Below, piece by piece: positions 7,626 to 11,315 of a DNA stretch of 11,315 nucleotides. The translations under genes were made by a program, and so were the position numbers. The notes beneath the pieces are model-generated. The model saw only the letters and a program-made list of their open reading frames with translations. It did no database searches and was not told the DNA's origin. Position 1 is the first letter of the stretch; every line of letters begins with the position of its first letter. Source of the DNA: Methanocorpusculum sp. (GTDB lineage Archaea; Halobacteriota; Methanomicrobia; Methanomicrobiales; Methanocorpusculaceae); the NCBI GenBank assembly GCA_030539595.1, contig JAUNXW010000038.1:1037-12351 (forward strand), given 5' to 3'.

Positions 7626-7762
7626 GAGTGTTGTTTAGTGTGTTTCGCCGGGGAACGAAGTGACTAAGGCTTGAGCAAATTTTACTTGCTACGGTGTCTC
7701 GCCAGATAATTTCAAAGACCGACAAATCACAATCTCAAATTAACTTAAATATCAAATTCCAC

Positions 7763-7776
7763 TATTGGACAAACTC
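7763..7776 (+). promoter_or_regulatory. Upstream motif copy 2 (TATTGGACAAACTC)
   Basis: Differs by one base from the motif at 2138-2151 and lies at a similar distance (72 versus 77 bases) before a first-of-unit start codon. GGACAAA within it also pairs with TTTGTCC at 7806-7812, near the expected core promoter. It may be a site for a shared regulator. Confidence 0.35.
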
Positions 7777-7796
7777 CGACACTTGAAACTCATCTC

Positions 7797-7812
7797 ACCT
7801 TACTTTTTGTCC
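7797..7812 (+). promoter_or_regulatory. Weak core promoter of the MBL-ligase unit with overlapping inverted-repeat arm
   Basis: TTACTTTTT at 7800-7808 sits about 30 bases before ATG 7835, where a TATA element is expected, but it is a poor match. The TTTGTCC arm of the inverted repeat overlaps it. No ribosome binding site precedes the ATG. Confidence 0.3.
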
Positions 7813-7834
7813 TATCAAAACCAATACTAATTAA

Positions 7835-8674
7835 ATGGAGTGCGTAATCTTAGCAAGCGGCAGTAAAGGCAACTGCATATATATAAAAAACGAAACAGAC
7901 TCGGTAATAATTGATGCCGGTCTCGGCTACATAAAACGCACACTGGATAATTTCCATCTTAGGTCTGATAACCTGAGAGCAGTCTGCATAACCCACGAAC
8001 ACTCAGACCACACCCGCTCGGCAAAAGCCCTCATAAAAGCAGTATCCGCTCCGGTAATCGCAAGCGGAGGAACACTTTACGCACTTGTTCAAAACAACAT
8101 AATCCCAGCCTACGCAAAAATAATAGAATCCCGCGAGGCTTCTCCAATAGAAGCCGGCGGACTTGAAATCACCTCATTCAAAACTTATCACGACGCGGTT
8201 GAACCCTGCGGATTCGTTATTGATGACGGAGACGCACGCATTGGAGTATGTCTTGACACTCACAAAGTATCGGACAAAATGTTTGCCGTTCTCTCCAACT
8301 GCGACGCGGTTGTTCTTGAAAGCAACTACTCAACTTTTGCCATGAAAAACGACAGCTTCCCGAAATGCTTGGAGTGCCGTCACTGCGGTGCTGAATGTTT
8401 GGGGGACGCATGCGTAAAAAGAATTTATCCGCGCTACCTCAAAGACAGAATCAAAAACGACGGTCACCTCTCAAACGAAGTATCTTCGGAAGTAATAGCC
8501 GAACTCTCCAAAGACGTCGGAAAAATCGCTCTGGCTCACTTATCCGAAAACTACAACCGTCCAAACGTCGCAAGAACCTCGGCTGAAAACGCAGCAGCAG
8601 AGGGCTGTGAAATTTACGTAAGCGACCAGCTACCCGAATACAGAGAAAGAAGGCTCGTCAGATTTACGGTGTGA
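7835..8674 (+). CDS. Metallo-beta-lactamase-fold hydrolase (WalJ/YycJ-like) with a cysteine cluster
   Basis: Soluble metal-dependent hydrolase of 279 residues. The N-terminus VILASGSKGNCIYI and the signature H54-E-H56-S-D58-H59 mark the MBL fold. Further metal ligands are likely H119 (TYHD), D141 (CLDTH) and H235 (LAHLS), and DGHLSN (209-214) is the family's conserved loop. Some bacterial YycJ/WalJ proteins have been reported as 5'-3' DNA exonucleases, so a nucleic-acid substrate is plausible here but not shown. Just before that loop, residues 178-193 hold five cysteines (C178, C181, C184, C188, C193), which I do not recall from bacterial members. They may bind zinc or an iron-sulfur cluster. 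The stop is 3 bases before the DNA ligase ATG, so the two genes form an operon. Confidence 0.85.
   Translation: MECVILASGSKGNCIYIKNETDSVIIDAGLGYIKRTLDNFHLRSDNLRAVCITHEHSDHTRSAKALIKAVSAPVIASGGTLYALVQNNIIPAYAKIIESREASPIEAGGLEITSFKTYHDAVEPCGFVIDDGDARIGVCLDTHKVSDKMFAVLSNCDAVVLESNYSTFAMKNDSFPKCLECRHCGAECLGDACVKRIYPRYLKDRIKNDGHLSNEVSSEVIAELSKDVGKIALAHLSENYNRPNVARTSAENAAAEGCEIYVSDQLPEYRERRLVRFTV
8668..8671 (+). promoter_or_regulatory. Ribosome binding site of the ligase gene (GGTG)
   Basis: GGTG, complementary to the CACC near the 3' end of archaeal 16S rRNA, lies 6 bases before the ligase ATG inside the final codons of the MBL gene. It supports 8678 as the start and contrasts with the first-of-unit genes, which lack such a site. 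Confidence 0.5.
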
Positions 8675-8677
8675 TAA

Positions 8678-10318
8678 ATGAAGTTCCTTGAATTTGCTGA
8701 AACCTGCAGGAAGATAGAAGAAATTTCCTCGCGTCTTGCAATGACCGATTTACTCGCAGACGTGTTTGTAAAAATCCCGGACGAAGAATTATCCGTCTTC
8801 GTGAGATTTGCAAGAGGAAAACTTTTCCCCGACTGGTCTTCGGAAAAACTCGGATTCGGACCTTCGCTTCTTTACGAAGCGCTCGCATACGTTATAGGCA
8901 AAAAGAAGGACTTCGTGATTTCCGCAATCAACAGTGCGGGCGACATAGGAAAAGTCGTCGAAGAGCTTTTGCAGAAAAGAGAGCAGACGATGTTTTTCTC
9001 GGAAGAACTTGAGCTTGCGGATGTTTACAACCGATTCATTCTGATGGCTAAGACCTCGGGCAGAAAATCCCAGCAGGAAAGAGTACGCTCGGCTCAATAT
9101 CTTTTATCAAACGCAACACCTCTTGAAGGAAGATATCTGGCAAGGCTGATGCTTGAAGAAATGAGAATCGGTGTAGGTGAGGGCGTTGTAAAAGACGCCG
9201 TCTCAAAGGCTTTCGCAATCCCTTCTGAAATTGTTGAGCACGCACATCAGGCTCTCAATGATTTGGGCGAAGTCGCTCTGCTTGCAAAAACAGAGCCGAA
9301 CAATCTTGCAAAAGTTACTATTACAACATTCAGACCTGTTAAAATGATGCTCGCACAGCAGGGCTCTATCACCAATATGGTAGAAACTCACGGCTTTGTT
9401 GCCGCAGAAAACAAATATGACGGCAGCCGTTTTCAGTTCCATAAAAAAGGAGACCGTTGTGCGATTTATTCACGCAGACTTGAGGAGATGACGAATTCTC
9501 TTCCGGATGTGGTTGATAAATTATCAAAAGCAGTCACACGCGACGTAATAATTGACGGCGAAGTAATTGCCATCCTCAACGGAAAACCGATGCCCTTCCA
9601 GACGGTTCTTCGCAGAATCAGAAGAAAGCACGACGTTGAGTCTGCTGTGGAAGAAATTGAGATGATGCCCAGAGTTTTCGATATTTTAGTCTGCGACGGT
9701 GAGACCGTGATTGATTTGCCGTTTACGGAGAGAAGAAAACTTCTGGAATCTTCGCTCACGGATTTTGTTGCCCCGCAGATTGTTTCAGACAATCCGGAAG
9801 AGATTGAAGCCTACTATCACAAGGCTCTTGATGACGGAAACGAGGGGATTATGCTGAAAGTTATGAACGCGCCGTATATTCCGGGAAACCGCGGAAAACT
9901 CTGGATAAAAATTAAGCCTGAGGTTGACACAATTGACCTTGCGGTAACCGGCGCTGAGTGGGGTGAGGGAAAGCGTGCAAAGATGTTCGGCTCTTTCCTT
10001 CTTGCGTGTCAGGATGAAAACGGCGACCTTCTGGAAATTTCAAGAGTGGCAACCGGAATTGACGATGCAATGCTTTCAAATCTTTATGATATTTTCAAGG
10101 ACAAGATTATCTCCGAGCACGGCAAAACAGTTTCGTTTGAGCCGGATGTAATTTTTGAAGTGGGATATGCAGAGCTCCAGAAGAGCACAAACTATGAAGC
10201 GGGTTTTGCTCTTCGTTTCCCGAGATTTGTCAGGCTGAGAGACGATAAGGACGTCTCAGAAATTGAAACTGTTGAAAGCCTCATCAGAAGATATTCGATG
10301 CAGAACAAGGAAGAATAA
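8678..10318 (+). CDS. lig: ATP-dependent DNA ligase
   Basis: Seals nicks in DNA with ATP, joining Okazaki fragments and finishing repair. The 546 residues match archaeal ligase I. The N-terminal DNA-binding domain spans about 1-205 and includes EMRIGVGEGVVKDA (161-174). The nucleotidyltransferase domain follows, with motif I ENK246YDG (K246 takes AMP), YSRRLEEMT (264-272), IIDGEV (291-296), FDILVCDG (334-341), E389GIMLK394 (motif IV) and WIKIKP (409-414, motif V). The C-terminal OB-fold covers about 420-546. All catalytic motifs are intact. It is translated just after the MBL gene from its own GGTG site. It is probably the main replicative ligase of the organism; no second ligase is seen here. 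Confidence 0.97.
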   Translation: MKFLEFAETCRKIEEISSRLAMTDLLADVFVKIPDEELSVFVRFARGKLFPDWSSEKLGFGPSLLYEALAYVIGKKKDFVISAINSAGDIGKVVEELLQKREQTMFFSEELELADVYNRFILMAKTSGRKSQQERVRSAQYLLSNATPLEGRYLARLMLEEMRIGVGEGVVKDAVSKAFAIPSEIVEHAHQALNDLGEVALLAKTEPNNLAKVTITTFRPVKMMLAQQGSITNMVETHGFVAAENKYDGSRFQFHKKGDRCAIYSRRLEEMTNSLPDVVDKLSKAVTRDVIIDGEVIAILNGKPMPFQTVLRRIRRKHDVESAVEEIEMMPRVFDILVCDGETVIDLPFTERRKLLESSLTDFVAPQIVSDNPEEIEAYYHKALDDGNEGIMLKVMNAPYIPGNRGKLWIKIKPEVDTIDLAVTGAEWGEGKRAKMFGSFLLACQDENGDLLEISRVATGIDDAMLSNLYDIFKDKIISEHGKTVSFEPDVIFEVGYAELQKSTNYEAGFALRFPRFVRLRDDKDVSEIETVESLIRRYSMQNKEE

Positions 10319-10332
10319 TTTTTCGTTCCGAT

Positions 10333-10343
10333 AGATTTTTTAG
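10333..10343 (+). promoter_or_regulatory. T-run serving as ligase terminator and/or TATA-like element of the inhibitor gene
   Basis: AGATTTTTTAG, with six T at 10336-10341, follows the ligase stop by about 17 bases and is centred 30 bases before ATG 10369. It could end the ligase transcript, act as the TATA element of the next gene, or both. The spacing matches the other promoters of the window. Confidence 0.35.
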
Positions 10344-10368
10344 TAATCGATTCCAATTAACACATATT

Positions 10369-11184
10369 ATGAAAAAACTGTGGATTATTCCGCTCGCAGC
10401 TCTTGTATTGCTCGGCTGCATTTTTGTCGCAGGATGTATCACTCCGGATACACCGCCCGCGGTAACCCCAACAGGTCCGGGACCTGTAATCGTAGATGAA
10501 CCTGTTCTCACAATCTTCTTTGAAAAGACAGGTTTGAGCTATAACATCGGCGACACGTTTAAGATAACTCTTCCGTCAAACCCCACAACAGGTTATGACT
10601 GGGCTGTAACCGAAACAGAAGGCGTGAACATTACTCAGGAGTTTATCGCACCGGAAAAAGTAATGCCCGGAGCACCCGGAAAATCTGTGTTCATTATCAA
10701 AGCCGAGAAAGAAGGAAACTACCCGTTCACACTCAAGTACATGCGTTCCTGGGAAGGAGAGGAATCTACAATTTCCGTTTATAATGATGAAATGGTCTGC
10801 GCAAAAACCGACGAAGAGTTGTTAACTCCAAGAGGCAGCGTTGAATTTGTTGGCGAAGTAAACCCTGCGGCCGGTAAAACAGTTAAGATCATAACTTCTG
10901 GAAATCCCACAACAGGTTATGAGTGGACTGCAAAAGGAAGCGACGGACTTACCGTCTCTGAGCCCCTTTACATCTCAGTGAAACCAGCTTCAAGCGTTGA
11001 AACTCAGGCTGTCGGAACAGGCGGAAAATACGCATGGACTGTTACAGCAGACAAAGCCGGAACTTACAGGTTCACAGCAGAATACAAACGCTCATTTGAA
11101 ACAGAAGCAGTTTCAAGATACACTGTTGACATTACGTTCATTGACACAGTTAAAACTGTAACATCTGAAGCAGGTTCTGCATAA
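10369..11184 (+). CDS. Secreted lipoprotein with two chagasin-type (I42) cysteine-protease-inhibitor domains
   Basis: Predicted inhibitor of papain-family (C1) cysteine proteases, anchored outside the cell membrane. The N-terminus has a Lys-Lys start, a hydrophobic stretch and two possible lipobox cysteines, C17 (LLGC) and C23 (VAGC). A Pro/Thr-rich linker reaches to about residue 40. Domain 1 (about 46-145) carries the three I42 loops: NPTTGYDW (71-78), GAPGK (101-105) and YMRSWE (124-129). Domain 2 (about 155-258) repeats them: NPTTGYEW (179-186), GTGGK (216-220) and YKRSFE (239-244). Chagasin itself has one such domain, so this is a double-headed form. The DNA over the two NPTTGY loops is almost identical. 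It has its own promoter-like T-run upstream and a strong T-run after it, so it is probably transcribed alone. The target protease is unknown. Confidence 0.88.
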   Translation: MKKLWIIPLAALVLLGCIFVAGCITPDTPPAVTPTGPGPVIVDEPVLTIFFEKTGLSYNIGDTFKITLPSNPTTGYDWAVTETEGVNITQEFIAPEKVMPGAPGKSVFIIKAEKEGNYPFTLKYMRSWEGEESTISVYNDEMVCAKTDEELLTPRGSVEFVGEVNPAAGKTVKIITSGNPTTGYEWTAKGSDGLTVSEPLYISVKPASSVETQAVGTGGKYAWTVTADKAGTYRFTAEYKRSFETEAVSRYTVDITFIDTVKTVTSEAGSA

Positions 11185-11200
11185 GAAATTTTGCGGAATC

Positions 11201-11219
11201 TCTTTTTTTTATTTTCTTC
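11201..11219 (+). terminator. T-run terminator after the inhibitor gene
   Basis: TCTTTTTTTTATTTTCTTC, with eight consecutive T at 11203-11210, starts 17 bases after the stop codon. It is the strongest T-tract of the window. The flanks carry a short direct repeat TTGCGGAA (11191-11198 and 11222-11229). Confidence 0.65.
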
Positions 11220-11269
11220 AATTGCGGAAACTTTTAGGGTTTTCAGTTAGATCCTGACTTTGACATTTT

Positions 11270-11280
11270 GATATATTTTA
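11270..11280 (+). promoter_or_regulatory. Possible promoter of a gene beyond the right edge
   Basis: GATATATTTTA is a good TATA-like element. ATG codons follow at 11285 and 11288 (too close for a normal start, reading MMLSALLFIN to the edge) and at 11313 (38 bases from the element's centre, at the very end). The next gene cannot be identified. Confidence 0.3.
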
Positions 11281-11315
11281 ATTTATGATGTTGTCAGCTC
11301 TTCTTTTTATTAATG

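Noticed and set aside
8268..8280. TATCGGACAAAAT inside the MBL gene as a third motif copy
   Set aside because: It is coding sequence (SDKM) with several mismatches.
9466..9792. Antisense open frame within the ligase gene, and similar minus-strand frames elsewhere
   Set aside because: They lie fully inside well-supported genes, have no recognisable domains or promoters, and reflect codon bias of the sense strand.
11285..11315. Short open frame MMLSALLFIN at the right edge
   Set aside because: Only ten codons are visible and the TATA-like element is too close upstream for this start; it cannot be called a gene.

Overview
The window looks like the chromosome of a methanogenic euryarchaeon, most likely in or near Methanomicrobiales. 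The evidence is an archaeal transcription factor E with Methanomicrobiales-like wording around its winged helix, an archaeal ATP-dependent DNA ligase, TATA-box promoters about 30-34 bases upstream of start codons with no ribosome binding site between, and T-run terminators. The order is inferred from remembered protein families, not from a search. All genes are on the plus strand and there are no mobile elements, RNA genes or CRISPR arrays that I can see.

Layout. (1) Positions 3-2093 are a tight, overlapping operon: a 5'-truncated ATP-grasp ligase, tfe (transcription factor E, with an unusual charged insert in the winged helix) and a small HD-domain hydrolase. (2) Positions 2215-5244 hold two tandem paralogues of a membrane protein phosphatase: about seven transmembrane helices, a short linker, and a C-terminal SpoIIE/RsbU-like PP2C domain. 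The second copy has its N-terminus in another reading frame. Joining the frames by a -1 shift at a run of A gives exactly 482 residues, the length of the first copy. (3) Positions 5335-7608 are ppsA, phosphoenolpyruvate synthase. (4) Positions 7835-10318 are a two-gene unit: a WalJ/YycJ-like metallo-beta-lactamase-fold hydrolase with an extra five-cysteine cluster, then ATP-dependent DNA ligase. (5) Positions 10369-11184 encode a secreted lipoprotein with two chagasin-type (I42) cysteine-protease-inhibitor domains.

The operon at the left end joins general transcription with two enzymes of unknown substrate. The phosphatase pair looks like a membrane signalling module whose partner proteins are not in the window. 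ppsA is central gluconeogenesis. The MBL hydrolase and ligase probably act together on DNA or at least are co-expressed. The points most worth a second look are the frame break in the second phosphatase, the tandem 7TM-PP2C architecture, the insert in TFE, the cysteine cluster in the MBL protein, and a 14-base motif shared by two promoter regions.
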